DNA of 64,000 nt from an uncultured Flavobacteriaceae bacterium. Lineage in GTDB: Bacteria; Bacteroidota; Bacteroidia; Flavobacteriales; Flavobacteriaceae. The stretch covers positions 62,001-126,000 of the forward strand of contig CANMRV010000008.1 of assembly GCA_947500435.1 (NCBI GenBank). The letters run 5' to 3'. This document shows positions 30,689 through 40,218 of this stretch, piece after piece (positions within the stretch are counted from its first letter, which is position 1; every line of letters begins with the position of its first letter). Below the pieces are notes generated by a model that did no database searches, was not told the DNA's origin, and saw only the letters and a program-made list of their open reading frames with translations. The position numbers were made by a program, and so were the translations under genes.

Positions 30689-32953
30689 CTATTCCGCAAT
30701 CGGTGCGCTCATACAAGTTTCAGGTATCCCCCATCCATCTACCAACACTCCAATATGAGGTCGGAGTTCGGTGCACAAACGTTCCACGCGTTGACGGATT
30801 GCCTTTGACTTCGTTCCACCAATATACCCTTGTTCTAAATACCATTCGGAGTCCTTTCGAATCTCCTGCAAGGCATGAAGTGTTCCTAGTTTTGTGAAGA
30901 GATCTTTGTTTTTGCCTTCGGGCATTTCAACTACAAAATCATTGAAAGTAATATACGCAAGTTCAGCAGCGTAAGCCTTACCTAATGCAATTAGGTGCGT
31001 TTGGACTTTCATAAAGGCTTGATAAGAAGGCATACCTTTCTTAATATAACTGCGAATACGCATCGCCAAAGTATAGGTTAGTCGACGAGTACGATAGTCA
31101 AGAGCATGTTTGTGAAACTTAGGATTGTACAGGTGCGCTTTATCTACCTTGTTCGAATACAACGGATTTATGGTGGAAAGTTTATCGCTTAACTGCGTAC
31201 TGAGTAACTTTAAGACCGCTGAAAAACCTGCACTATTAAACTCCGCTTTAAAGTCCGAAAGAACTCCTTTAGCAGCCAATAACAAAAGAACGGTATTATC
31301 TCCTTCAAACGTGGTGAAAATGTCTACATCTCCCTTTAAATCAGCAATACGGTTTTCAATAAGGTATCCTTTTCCACCACAGGCTTCCCGACATTCTTGA
31401 ATAGTATCATTCGCATACCAAGTAATGATTGATTTTAGACCAGCGACCTGGGTCTCTATGACCCGTTTATCGGGTTGACTCTCATTACAGTAGTCTTTCA
31501 TCATTTTATCAAGGGTTATGTGGTATACATAGGCACTTGCTACCAATGGAGTCAAACGTAATTGATGGGTAGGATAGTCCATTAAGAGATCTTCCTGAAT
31601 TTTTATACTATCATTGAACTGTCTTCTTTTTAACGCGTGCTTGATAGCAACCGCCAAAGCCATTTTAGCACCACCTAAACCTGCGCGAGCAACACATATA
31701 CGCCCTCCGACTAAAGTCCCTAACATGGTAAAAAAGCGTTTATTTGGATTCTTTATATCGGAATGGTATGAACCATCTTCCCGAATATCACCATATTTAT
31801 TTAATAAATTTTCCCTAGGTACCGAAACTTGATTAAACCAAATCTTACCGTTGTCAACTCCGTTTAATCCCAACTTATAACCATTATCTTCAATAGTAAC
31901 TCCAAGAAGCAATTCATGATTTTCGTCTCTTATTGGAACCAATATGGCATGTACTCCCTCATTTTTACCATCAACGATCAACTGCGCAAATACAGAGGCC
32001 ATTTTGGAATGTAAGGCATTGCCGATATATTCTTTATTGTCGTTTTTTCCAGGAGTATGAATAATTATTTGGTCAGAGGCTTTGTCATAAGTAGCTGTAG
32101 TTTTGATGCCACGAACGTTTGACCCATGACCAGTTTCTGTCATGGCGAAACAACCTAAGAGGTTTGCTTTTCCAGTTTCTGTCAAGTATTCGTCATGGTG
32201 TTTTTTGGTGCCGAGTTTTTGAATGCTTCCCCCGAAGAGCCCAAATTGCACCCCGAATTTTATGGTCAAGCTTCCATCCACATACATCATGTTTTCAAAC
32301 ATATAGGCATAGCCCTCCATATCTCCAATTCCACCATAAGCTTCCGGATAGGCAAGTGCTCCGTAACCTTTATCGGCTAGGTGTTTTACCTGATTCAAAA
32401 CCACCTCACGAAATTCTTCCTTATTACGATGGATATCCCATTTAAAAATGGAATCTTTTAGAGCTTTTCTAAACCCGTCAATAACTTCGGCATGTTCTCC
32501 TTTCAGGATTACATCTATCTCAGAAGCATCATAATAGTGGGAAGTTGCCTCGTGTTCCACTTCGACATCGAACAAATGGTTATAGTGGTTGGGTTGTATG
32601 CCTAAATTCACTTCAATATGTTTCAAGGAATCATTAAAAGGGCATTCCTCAAAATAATTGCAAACGACGTTTTGACTGAAAGTACTCAAGGGGTAGATAT
32701 TGCTCTCTACGAGTTTTACTCCGGAATTGGCAACAATATGTTTCCAGTTTTTGAGCTCTCCGTTCGCCGGGGGATTTTTTGTATCCAACCAAGAATTCAG
32801 AGTTCGCGATTCATTTTTTGTCAAACTGACATCTTGCCCAATTGCTTTTTCAACAACATTGATTTCCGAAGCAGATACCAAATCATCAGACCAAATCACA
32901 TAGAAAAAAGGGATGTATTGTAAAATTCCTGGGGAGTATGTTTTCTTTTCCAT
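30689..32953 (-). CDS. Acyl-CoA dehydrogenase/oxidase family protein (long form)
   Basis: The 754 residues begin with a 150-residue N-terminal extension. The acyl-CoA dehydrogenase core follows, with CFAMTETGHGSNVRGIKTTA in the FAD-binding middle domain and RRQFNDSIKIQEDLLMDYPTHQ. ACGGKGYLIENRI and the TFEGDNTVLLL segment hold the expected catalytic Glu of acyl-CoA oxidases. A C-terminal helical domain resembles ACOX C-termini. It would catalyse the first step of fatty acid beta-oxidation. Whether electrons go to ETF or O2 cannot be told from sequence. No signal peptide was seen. It lies downstream of pckA on the same strand but behind a terminator. Confidence 0.9.
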   Translation of the reverse strand: MEKKTYSPGILQYIPFFYVIWSDDLVSASEINVVEKAIGQDVSLTKNESRTLNSWLDTKNPPANGELKNWKHIVANSGVKLVESNIYPLSTFSQNVVCNYFEECPFNDSLKHIEVNLGIQPNHYNHLFDVEVEHEATSHYYDASEIDVILKGEHAEVIDGFRKALKDSIFKWDIHRNKEEFREVVLNQVKHLADKGYGALAYPEAYGGIGDMEGYAYMFENMMYVDGSLTIKFGVQFGLFGGSIQKLGTKKHHDEYLTETGKANLLGCFAMTETGHGSNVRGIKTTATYDKASDQIIIHTPGKNDNKEYIGNALHSKMASVFAQLIVDGKNEGVHAILVPIRDENHELLLGVTIEDNGYKLGLNGVDNGKIWFNQVSVPRENLLNKYGDIREDGSYHSDIKNPNKRFFTMLGTLVGGRICVARAGLGGAKMALAVAIKHALKRRQFNDSIKIQEDLLMDYPTHQLRLTPLVASAYVYHITLDKMMKDYCNESQPDKRVIETQVAGLKSIITWYANDTIQECREACGGKGYLIENRIADLKGDVDIFTTFEGDNTVLLLLAAKGVLSDFKAEFNSAGFSAVLKLLSTQLSDKLSTINPLYSNKVDKAHLYNPKFHKHALDYRTRRLTYTLAMRIRSYIKKGMPSYQAFMKVQTHLIALGKAYAAELAYITFNDFVVEMPEGKNKDLFTKLGTLHALQEIRKDSEWYLEQGYIGGTKSKAIRQRVERLCTELRPHIGVLVDGWGIPETCMSAPIAE

Positions 32954-32989
32954 AGTTTGAAATTACGACTTTAGCCCGAAAAAAGGAAT

Positions 32990-33024
32990 AAAAAAATCCC
33001 CAATACAATGTTGTATCAGGGATT
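32990..33024 (-). terminator. Intrinsic terminator of pckA
   Basis: On the minus strand AATCCC (33024-33019) pairs with GGGATT (33000-32995), with inner arms ATACAA and TTGTAT also paired. Seven T's follow. It begins 22 bases after the pckA stop. Confidence 0.85.
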
Positions 33025-33045
33025 AACTTAACAAAATGGAAACTG

Positions 33046-34647
33046 CTATGAATGTAACTCGTAATTATTCGGTCCTGCCTCAACGATTGCCTTATTTACA
33101 TTGGCTTCAAATTGTTTGAAATTTTCATTGAATAGGGTAATGAGTTTGCTCTTTGTTTTGTCATATTTCTCTTTGTCGCCCCAAGTACTTCTTGGAAATA
33201 GAACCTCTGAAGGGACATTCGGACAACTTTTAGGTATCTGAAATCCAAATTCCTCATCCGTTACAAATTCAGAATTGTCGAAATCTTTATTGTGAATTGC
33301 ATCAATCATAGCCCTGGTATATTTGAGTTTAATCCGAGAACCTATTCCATAGGGCCCACCTGTCCATCCCGTGTTTACCAGCCAAGCTGTAACATTATGT
33401 TGTTTTATTTTTTCAGCCAGTATTTCGGCATATTTATTCGGATGCCACATCATAAAGGCAGCACCAAAACAAGCACTAAAAGTTGCCTCAGGTTCGGTAA
33501 CCCCCATTTCTGTACCCGCGACTTTTGCGGTATATCCCGAAATGAAATGATAACTGGCTTGCTCAGGAGTCAATTTACTTACGGGAGGTAACACCCCAAA
33601 CGCATCACAAGTCAAGAAGATAATGTTCTCAGGATGCCCAGCAACACAAGGCATCTGTATATTATCTATGTAATGTATGGGATACGATGCCCGTGTATTT
33701 TGGGTGATGGATACATCTGTATAATCAACTTTTCGGGTATTTTCATCGTAAACTACGTTTTCAAGAACAGTTCCAAATTTGATGGCATTAAAAATATCAG
33801 GTTCGTTTTCCTCGGAAAGGTTGATCGCTTTTGCATAGCATCCACCTTCGATATTAAAGGTCCCTTCATCTGTCCAGCAATGTTCATCATCACCAATTAA
33901 TCTTCGCTTAGGATCTGCGCTCAAGGTGGTTTTACCTGTTCCTGATAAACCAAAAAGGATAGTTACATCATCATTTTCACCAACATTCGCAGAGCAATGC
34001 ATCGGAAGCACATCCTGCAGGGGCATCAAATAGTTCATTACTGAGAAGATTCCTTTTTTCATTTCACCAGCATATTCGGTGCCCAAAATCACAATCTCTT
34101 TTCGTTCAAGATTAAGGTCAACGCTAGTTTTAGAGGTCATTTCGGAAGTATAGCGGTTTGCTGGAAATTGACCCGCATTGAAAATCACATAATCGGGTTC
34201 CCCAAAATTGGCCAGTTCTTCCGTAGTGGGCATAATCAACATGTTCTGCATAAATAGCGCATGGTAGGCTCGTGTACAGACAATTCTTGTTTTTATTCGG
34301 TACTTAGGATCCCAACCTGCATAGGCATCGACCACGTAAATATGGTCGCATGTATTGAGGTAATCAAGCGCCCTTTCATGGTTGACCATAAAAGTATGTT
34401 CATCAAGTCCAATATTGATATCGCCCCAGTCAATATTCTTCTCGGAATCTTGGTGACGAACAATCCGCTTGTCTTTCGGACTCCTACCTGTTTTTTCTCC
34501 AGAATAGGTCATAAGGGCACCAACATCTGAAATCGCTGTGCCTTTTTCCAATCGAAGTCCAAGTTCATATAGAACCGGTACACTCGAGTTTCGGTAGATT
34601 TTTTCGATTTCTATACCATATTTGTGAAGGTCGAATGCTTGTGCCAT
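33046..34647 (-). CDS. pckA: Phosphoenolpyruvate carboxykinase (ATP)
   Basis: The 533 residues from the ATG at 34645-34647 give the usual MAQAFDLHKYGIEIEKI start and the normal length. An upstream in-frame reading to 34743 adds 32 unrelated residues and is rejected. The enzyme turns oxaloacetate and ATP into PEP and CO2 for gluconeogenesis. Motifs are RSPKDKRIV (substrate loop), the kinase P-loop FGLSGTGKTTLSAD, the Mg/Mn site DDEHCWTDEGTFNIEGGCYAK, and NTGWTGGPYGIGSRI. Together with malic enzyme at 48000 it sets the flow from C4 acids to C3. No convincing promoter box was found on its strand. Confidence 0.97.
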   Translation of the reverse strand: MAQAFDLHKYGIEIEKIYRNSSVPVLYELGLRLEKGTAISDVGALMTYSGEKTGRSPKDKRIVRHQDSEKNIDWGDINIGLDEHTFMVNHERALDYLNTCDHIYVVDAYAGWDPKYRIKTRIVCTRAYHALFMQNMLIMPTTEELANFGEPDYVIFNAGQFPANRYTSEMTSKTSVDLNLERKEIVILGTEYAGEMKKGIFSVMNYLMPLQDVLPMHCSANVGENDDVTILFGLSGTGKTTLSADPKRRLIGDDEHCWTDEGTFNIEGGCYAKAINLSEENEPDIFNAIKFGTVLENVVYDENTRKVDYTDVSITQNTRASYPIHYIDNIQMPCVAGHPENIIFLTCDAFGVLPPVSKLTPEQASYHFISGYTAKVAGTEMGVTEPEATFSACFGAAFMMWHPNKYAEILAEKIKQHNVTAWLVNTGWTGGPYGIGSRIKLKYTRAMIDAIHNKDFDNSEFVTDEEFGFQIPKSCPNVPSEVLFPRSTWGDKEKYDKTKSKLITLFNENFKQFEANVNKAIVEAGPNNYELHS

Positions 34648-34775
34648 AATCATTTTTTTAAATTGATATTTGTTTAAGGATGAATAGTTCCATCTTGAAT
34701 GATGTATAAAGGAGCGAATAATTCGTTGCAAAAAGAATGACATTTGTCATGCATTGTGAAGTAGTGGCGAATACC

Positions 34776-34807
34776 TTGAATTCCACTTCTCGATTTCACT
34801 ATCTTTG
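34776..34807 (+). promoter_or_regulatory. Promoter of ruvB (predicted near-leaderless)
   Basis: TTG at 34776-34778 and TATCTTTG at 34800-34807 with a 21-base spacer match the Bacteroidota consensus. The ATG of ruvB is at 34815, only 7 bases after the box, so the transcript would have almost no leader. Confidence 0.75.
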
Positions 34808-34814
34808 TGAGAAC

Positions 34815-35837
34815 ATGAATGAATATTTAGACCCATCTACTGACGGATTTTCAAATGAAGAGCTTGATATCGAGAGAGCTTTACGTCCCGTTAGTTTTGA
34901 TGACTTTACGGGCCAAGAACAAGTATTGGAGAACCTAAAGGTATTTGTCGAAGCTGCTAATCAAAGAGGAGAGGCTTTAGATCATACCTTGTTTCATGGT
35001 CCTCCGGGATTAGGAAAAACCACCCTCGCTCATATCTTGGCAAATGAATTGGGAGTAGGCATTAAAATCACATCAGGACCAGTATTGGATAAACCTGGGG
35101 ATTTAGCTGGACTTCTTACAAATCTAGATGAACGCGACGTACTTTTTATTGATGAAATTCATCGTTTGAGTCCTATAGTAGAGGAATATTTGTATTCCGC
35201 TATGGAAGATTATAGAATCGATATTATGATAGAAACGGGTCCGAATGCGAGGTCTGTTCAAATCAATTTAAGTCCGTTTACCTTGATAGGTGCAACAACC
35301 CGTTCAGGATTATTGACCGCTCCCATGCGTGCACGATTCGGCATACAAAGTAGACTTCAATATTACGATACAGAGTTGCTTTCGACAATTGTGCAACGTA
35401 GTGCGGAAATATTAAAAGTACCTATCACGAATGACGCTTCTATTGAGATAGCAGGAAGAAGCCGAGGCACGCCAAGAATTTGCAATGCTCTTCTGCGACG
35501 CGTGCGTGACTTTGCGCAAATTAAAGGAAACGGTAATATCGACATGGAGATTTCGAAATTCAGCTTGAAGGCATTGAATGTGGATGCCCACGGATTGGAT
35601 GAAATGGACAATAAGATTCTCACAACTATTATTGATAAATTTAAGGGAGGTCCTGTTGGCATCACGACTATCGCGACAGCTGTAAGTGAAAGTGCCGAAA
35701 CCATTGAAGAAGTATATGAACCATTTTTAATACAACAAGGCTTTCTAATGCGAACACCTAGAGGTCGGGAAGTAACTGAACAGGCCTATAAGCATTTAGG
35801 AAAAATCAAAGGAGGAACACAACCAGGATTGTTCTAA
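34815..35837 (+). CDS. ruvB: Holliday junction branch-migration helicase RuvB
   Basis: The 340 residues from MNEYLDPSTD, the family's usual length, show the AAA+ order: RPVSFDDFTGQEQVLENLK, Walker A GPPGLGKTTLA (about 60-70), Walker B LFIDEIHRL, sensor GATTRSGLLTAPMRARFG, and the winged-helix end RTPRGREVTEQAYKHLG. It drives branch migration with RuvA, whose gene lies about 15 kb downstream. The longer reading from 34737 crosses the promoter and is rejected. The stop overlaps the P450 start as TAATG, so the P450 is probably co-translated. Confidence 0.97.
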   Translation: MNEYLDPSTDGFSNEELDIERALRPVSFDDFTGQEQVLENLKVFVEAANQRGEALDHTLFHGPPGLGKTTLAHILANELGVGIKITSGPVLDKPGDLAGLLTNLDERDVLFIDEIHRLSPIVEEYLYSAMEDYRIDIMIETGPNARSVQINLSPFTLIGATTRSGLLTAPMRARFGIQSRLQYYDTELLSTIVQRSAEILKVPITNDASIEIAGRSRGTPRICNALLRRVRDFAQIKGNGNIDMEISKFSLKALNVDAHGLDEMDNKILTTIIDKFKGGPVGITTIATAVSESAETIEEVYEPFLIQQGFLMRTPRGREVTEQAYKHLGKIKGGTQPGLF

Positions 35838-37162
35838 TGAAAAGCATTCCAACCGTTTCGGCGTATCGTGTTTTTAAGAACCGAAAAAGTATCCTGAAAA
35901 ATCCCCTCCCTTTTCACAATGAAAATTTTAACAAGCTAGGTGATATTTTCAAAGTTAAAATTGGACCTAGTGGCTTAATTCTTTTTACGAGAAGTCCTGA
36001 GTTCATCAAACAAATCCTTCAGAAAAATCACAAAAAATACCATAAGTCAACTTTGCAAACAGAAGACTTGGCCAAATACATTGGTAAAGGTCTGTTGACA
36101 TCGAATGGCGAGCACTGGCGTACCCATCGCCGAATGGTACAACCTGCATTTCATAAGAAAAATTTGGAAGGTTTAATAGGTATAATGGATACTGCTATTT
36201 GGAACGAACTGGAACGAATTCGTGGCGGAGAAGTACAAGATATTTACCCCTTAATGGGCGATTTGGCCTTTCAAGTAGTAGCGCAATCACTTTTCAGTAG
36301 AAATGATATTCAGAACGAAATGGCTGAATTGAAAAGCATAACAGAAACCAATCAGGTGATGCTCATTAAAGAGATGAGACAGCCCTATTTGAATTGGTGG
36401 TTTAAATTAAGTGGAGCTATCAATCGCCATTTGGAATACTCAAAAGAAGCCCGAGATATTTTGGATGCCATCATTCAAGAACGTATTGACTCGAATATTG
36501 AAAAGGATGATTTACTAGATATGCTTTTGAAGGCCCGCTATGAGGATGGTGAACCCATGTCGCGCGATCAGTTGATTGATGAAGTACTTATTTTGTTCAC
36601 CGCAGGTCATGAAACTACAGCCAATGCTTTGAGTTTTACGTTTTTCCTACTAGCCCAGAATAGAGAGGTTCAAGCTAAAGCTTTTGAAAGCGTTTCCAAA
36701 GTAGATTTGGATAATGAAAATCATTTGGAAAATATTGCAGCACTTCAGTACATCAAACAATGTGTTGAAGAGGGTATGCGCTTATATCCGCCTGCTTATT
36801 ATATCGACCGTATGTCAATTGAGGAAGATAAATTGGGGGAACATACCATACCAAAAGATGTTATGATATTATTGGCAGTTTATGAATTACATCGAGACCC
36901 GAATTTTTGGAATGAACCTGAGGCATTCCGGCCAGAACGTTTTAATCCGGAGAATAAGAAAGATTTTTCTAATTATTACTATCCCTTTGGTGCAGGACCA
37001 AGGATGTGTGTTGGGAATAATTTTGCGATGTACGAGATGATTTTGGTTGTTGCTAGAATCCTAAAAAAGTATCAGATAGAAATACAAAGCAAAGAAGTGG
37101 AATTAGATCCATTAATTTCCTTGCGTCCTAAAGAAGTGTTGCTGAAATTTATCCCCAGATAA
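35837..37162 (+). CDS. Cytochrome P450
   Basis: The 441 residues are a soluble P450 with all core motifs: the I-helix AGHETTANALSF, the K-helix ExxR (EEGMRLYPP), the PERF-like FRPERFNP, and the heme loop FGAGPRMCVGNNFA with Cys391. There is no N-terminal membrane anchor. It most resembles the CYP102/CYP4-like clade of bacterial fatty-acid-type P450s, but the substrate is unknown and no reductase or ferredoxin partner is encoded nearby. Its ATG overlaps the ruvB stop by one base. Confidence 0.95.
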   Translation: MKSIPTVSAYRVFKNRKSILKNPLPFHNENFNKLGDIFKVKIGPSGLILFTRSPEFIKQILQKNHKKYHKSTLQTEDLAKYIGKGLLTSNGEHWRTHRRMVQPAFHKKNLEGLIGIMDTAIWNELERIRGGEVQDIYPLMGDLAFQVVAQSLFSRNDIQNEMAELKSITETNQVMLIKEMRQPYLNWWFKLSGAINRHLEYSKEARDILDAIIQERIDSNIEKDDLLDMLLKARYEDGEPMSRDQLIDEVLILFTAGHETTANALSFTFFLLAQNREVQAKAFESVSKVDLDNENHLENIAALQYIKQCVEEGMRLYPPAYYIDRMSIEEDKLGEHTIPKDVMILLAVYELHRDPNFWNEPEAFRPERFNPENKKDFSNYYYPFGAGPRMCVGNNFAMYEMILVVARILKKYQIEIQSKEVELDPLISLRPKEVLLKFIPR

Positions 37163-37305
37163 AAAACTTGAAACAACGAGTAATTCGAATCCTTATACAA
37201 TCTATGCTTTTGGTTTAGGGTAAAATCGTATTATTCTTTATTTTTTCCATTCCTTTCCCCCAGCTTGTTTACTCTTCGCACATAATGTCACTAATAGGAA
37301 AATAA

Positions 37306-37319
37306 TTGGCCTCGGCCAA
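37306..37319. promoter_or_regulatory. Perfect palindrome TTGGCC-TC-GGCCAA upstream of the DUF3575 gene
   Basis: Six-base arms around a two-base centre end 17 bases before the ATG at 37337. The G+C-rich symmetric site in an AT-rich gap suggests an operator; no regulator is assigned. The rest of the gap from 37163 shows no gene. Confidence 0.35.
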
Positions 37320-37336
37320 GTGTAAAAGTAAAGAAG

Positions 37337-37942
37337 ATGCATATTTTATTTTCCGTATTTATAGCGATAGGTATGTTAAACCAAACCTTGGGTCAGCATA
37401 CCGAAAATCATTTGAATGATTCTGTGGATAAACACGAGATAAAGATGAATATCTTTAATTTGGGAGTCCTGCGGTCAGTGGATGTAGGTTATGAGTATCT
37501 GATAAATGAAAATGCATCATTCGGTTGTAGTATGTATGTCCGATTCGATAGAGCTGAAGAAATTAAAGGAGAACCCTATTTTCGACTCGAAATAGACAAT
37601 AATCGAAGTTTTTCACTAACACCTTATTTTCGAAGGTATTTTTCAAAGAAATATGCGAGTCGTTTTTTTATCGAAGGTTTTGGAATGTTGAATTCAGGAA
37701 AAACGGCTGATATAGAGTACGTGTATTTTGAACCAGAGCCGTCGCAAAATTCTATTGAAAGCAAAGAAATAAAAAGCATTGAAACCTATACTGATTTTGC
37801 CTTAGGTATTTCCTTAGGAGGAAAGATTGTCAAAAAGAAAGGATTTTTAATAGAATTTTATACCGGCGTAGGTTTAAATATGAAGGCAGTATTTATTTAT
37901 GCAGTTACCCGCGGGGGCTTTTCCTTAGGTTATCGATTTTAA
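37337..37942 (+). CDS. DUF3575-like outer-membrane beta-barrel protein
   Basis: The 201 residues start with a signal peptide (MHILFSVFIAIGMLNQTLGQ). Alternating hydrophobic strands follow, as in small eight-stranded barrels: NIFNLGVLRSVDVGYEYLIN, SFSLTPYFRRYFSKKYASRF, FFIEGFGMLNSG and ALGISLGGKIVKKKGFLIEF. It ends in an aromatic residue (YRF), typical of barrel targeting. The pattern matches DUF3575 proteins of Flavobacteriaceae, whose function is unknown. It stands alone, convergent with the ABC exporter genes. Confidence 0.75.
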   Translation: MHILFSVFIAIGMLNQTLGQHTENHLNDSVDKHEIKMNIFNLGVLRSVDVGYEYLINENASFGCSMYVRFDRAEEIKGEPYFRLEIDNNRSFSLTPYFRRYFSKKYASRFFIEGFGMLNSGKTADIEYVYFEPEPSQNSIESKEIKSIETYTDFALGISLGGKIVKKKGFLIEFYTGVGLNMKAVFIYAVTRGGFSLGYRF

Positions 37943-38001
37943 TTGGTTCAATACTTAAACGAATTTGCTTTAAAATAATGTTGGGAAGTAATATAAACTT
38001 A

Positions 38002-38033
38002 AAAGGCGAAGCAGTTGAAAACCACTTCGCCTT
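38002..38033 (-). terminator. Terminator of the ABC exporter genes (possibly bidirectional)
   Basis: AAAGGCGAAG at 38002-38011 and CTTCGCCTTT at 38024-38033 are perfect 10-base inverted arms. On the minus strand a short T-run follows; on the plus strand there is none beyond the arm. It lies 21 bases after the permease stop. Confidence 0.75.
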
Positions 38034-38054
38034 TCACATAATTAACCACTAAAT

Positions 38055-39233
38055 CTATTTTAAAATCGCATTCTCATCAGAGAACTTTTTATAACTAAAG
38101 TATATCGCAGCTATTGCAAAAGTGATTAAAGAGAGAAGCATTGCAGCGTACATCCCCATATTAATCGTACCAGCCATAATCTCTTTTACACCCAAACCAA
38201 TATTCAAAACCGGAATAAAAACCGTTGCCCATGTAAACTCGATTCCAGGCATCAAAGCCATTACCAAAGGAATGATTATCAAGATAATGATAGGTGATGC
38301 TTTACTTTGTGCTTCCTTAAATGAGGTTGCCCCTGCTACCAATGCTATTATAAGTCCAGCCAAGAATAGCGAGAATGGAATCAGTAGCAACAATATCATG
38401 GTAATGGATTGAAAGTTCAACATTTCACCTAATGCGGATGTTATTACTTCTGGTATGCCATCTATAAATTGCAACCCTAATATCAAACCCATAAGGTTCA
38501 ATAAGGCGGGTATAAATCCAAGTAATGAAGCTACAATGGCTTTACCCATAAGAACTTTGAACTTTGAAATGGGCAGTGACAATGTAGTTTCAATGGTTTT
38601 ACGTTCTTTCTCTCCTGTAACCAAATCAATGGCGGCTAGCAGACAACCTCCCCACATGGTCAAAATGAAGATGTAAGGGATGAAGCCCCCAACCCTTTTA
38701 CCAATAAGTTCTTTTTGTTCGCCTACTTCAACAAATGTTTCACGGAAGGGAGTCATTTTCTCCACGGGAATATTTAATTGCGATATTCGAACTTCTTTGA
38801 GTTTAGCGCTATATTCCTTGAGCATGGCTGAAACGCGACCATTTACATTATCCTTGGTTCCGTTTCGATACACTTGTACCTCACTGCTTTCCAAGCTATC
38901 CATTCGAACACCCCAATCAGATGAAAACACCAGTGCACTTTGAATTGTGCCATCATCAATTAAGGTCTTAAAGTCAATGGATTCATCATAATTGGTAACT
39001 TGATTCAAGGTGTCGCTCAACACCAAACTTTTAAAATCATCTGGAGCGTTGACCAATCCGATTTTTACCTTCTTTTCTTCATTACTTTTCTGAATCATCT
39101 GACTGACCTTGATACCTCCAAACATTAGCACTGGAATCAACAATGTAGGTAGCACAATGGAGTTGATAATCGTTTTTTTATCTCGTAGAAGCTCCGTTAG
39201 CTCTTTTTTAATTATTATGAATAACTCTGTCAT
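38055..39233 (-). CDS. ABC-2 type exporter permease (NatB-like)
   Basis: The 392 residues have one N-terminal membrane helix (about 22-42), a large extracytoplasmic domain (about 50-180) and five to six C-terminal helices (about 180-385). The segment GERKRTLETTLS-like GEKERKTIETTLSLPISKFKVLMGKA is the usual cytoplasmic coupling loop of NatB/ABC-2 permeases. The substrate is not predictable; NatB exports sodium in Bacillus, but many relatives move other solutes. It starts one base after the ATPase stop, so the pair forms one operon. Confidence 0.88.
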   Translation of the reverse strand: MTELFIIIKKELTELLRDKKTIINSIVLPTLLIPVLMFGGIKVSQMIQKSNEEKKVKIGLVNAPDDFKSLVLSDTLNQVTNYDESIDFKTLIDDGTIQSALVFSSDWGVRMDSLESSEVQVYRNGTKDNVNGRVSAMLKEYSAKLKEVRISQLNIPVEKMTPFRETFVEVGEQKELIGKRVGGFIPYIFILTMWGGCLLAAIDLVTGEKERKTIETTLSLPISKFKVLMGKAIVASLLGFIPALLNLMGLILGLQFIDGIPEVITSALGEMLNFQSITMILLLLIPFSLFLAGLIIALVAGATSFKEAQSKASPIIILIIIPLVMALMPGIEFTWATVFIPVLNIGLGVKEIMAGTINMGMYAAMLLSLITFAIAAIYFSYKKFSDENAILK

Positions 39234-39234
39234 T

Positions 39235-39990
39235 TTAGGCTTCTTTTACACGGTTAATGAATTCTTGAGTAAGGTTATCGGCTTTCATTTCTTTTTTGAA
39301 ATTTTCAAAAGAATCGTTGTAAATGATTGAGCCTTTACTGATAATGGCAAGATCATCGCATAGAAGATCTACTTCACTCATTATATGAGAAGAGAAAATA
39401 ACAGTTTTGTTATCTGCCTTTGATTCACGAATTAAATCGATAATACTATCGGCAGTAATTACGTCCAGTCCTGAAGTGGGTTCGTCAAATATGAGAACCT
39501 CGGGGTCATGAATTAAAGTTCGAGCAATAGAAACCTTTTGCTTCATCCCCGTACTCATTTGGCCCATACGTTTTTTACGGAACTCGTTGATGCCTAGTTT
39601 TTCAAAAAGATATTCTTTACGTTCTTTCAATTCTTTCTCTGGCAGCTTGTACAATTTTCCAAAGAAGTCTAAAGTTTCATCGGGATTTAGACGTTCGTAG
39701 AGTCCAGTTGAGCCTGTTAGAAATCCGATGCGTTTTTTTACTTCATCATTTCCTTGAGAGATATCAACTCCATCCACAATAGCAGAGCCTGAGGTAGGAT
39801 TGATAATTCCGGCAATCATTCTAAGTGTTGTTGTTTTTCCAGCACCATTTGGACCAAGGAGCGAAAAAATTCTTCCTGGTTTGCATTCGAAAGAGACTTT
39901 ATTTACAGCGTTAACCGTAATAGTTTCTTTTTTAAACCCTTTTCCTGTTTTAGAAGTAAAGGATTTTGTTAGGTTGTTTATTTGAATCAT
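39235..39990 (-). CDS. ABC transporter ATP-binding protein (NatA-like)
   Basis: The 251 residues are a single nucleotide-binding domain with Walker A GPNGAGKTTT, Q-loop IGFLTGSTGLYERL, signature MSTGMKQKVSIAR in place of LSGGQ, Walker B VLIFDEPTSGLD, and the switch His in IFSSHIMSEV. The signature form is typical of the NatA/CcmA/drug-export group. It powers the permease encoded directly downstream. No TAnnTTTG promoter was found in the 228-base gap to the divergent regulator gene, which shows no gene. Confidence 0.92.
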   Translation of the reverse strand: MIQINNLTKSFTSKTGKGFKKETITVNAVNKVSFECKPGRIFSLLGPNGAGKTTTLRMIAGIINPTSGSAIVDGVDISQGNDEVKKRIGFLTGSTGLYERLNPDETLDFFGKLYKLPEKELKERKEYLFEKLGINEFRKKRMGQMSTGMKQKVSIARTLIHDPEVLIFDEPTSGLDVITADSIIDLIRESKADNKTVIFSSHIMSEVDLLCDDLAIISKGSIIYNDSFENFKKEMKADNLTQEFINRVKEA

Positions 39991-40218
39991 TTTTAGGTGG
40001 TTTCCATTTCAATACTTCTTGTTAGTTACAAAGTTTTTAAAATGTTACAACTTGAATGTGTTTTTTTATTTTTCATGATTGGAATTCTGGTTCATTTATA
40101 CAAGTTTTTGACCCAAATGTCTTACTTTAAAAAGATAAAGATGCATTTCTTTAAAATCTGAATTAATTTTTGAACTATTTTTTATTCCCCATATTGACAA
40201 CCTTTAAGAAAGAATCGT

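Noticed and set aside
34648..34743. Longer start for PEP carboxykinase adding 32 residues
   Set aside because: The extra residues have no family match, while the ATG at 34647 gives the standard N terminus and length.
34737..34814. Longer start for RuvB
   Set aside because: It crosses the predicted promoter and adds 26 residues not found in the family.
39991..40218. Possible repeat of GTTACAA and promoter in the gap between the ABC and regulator genes
   Set aside because: Two 7-base copies in AT-rich DNA are within chance, and no TAnnTTTG box is present on either strand.
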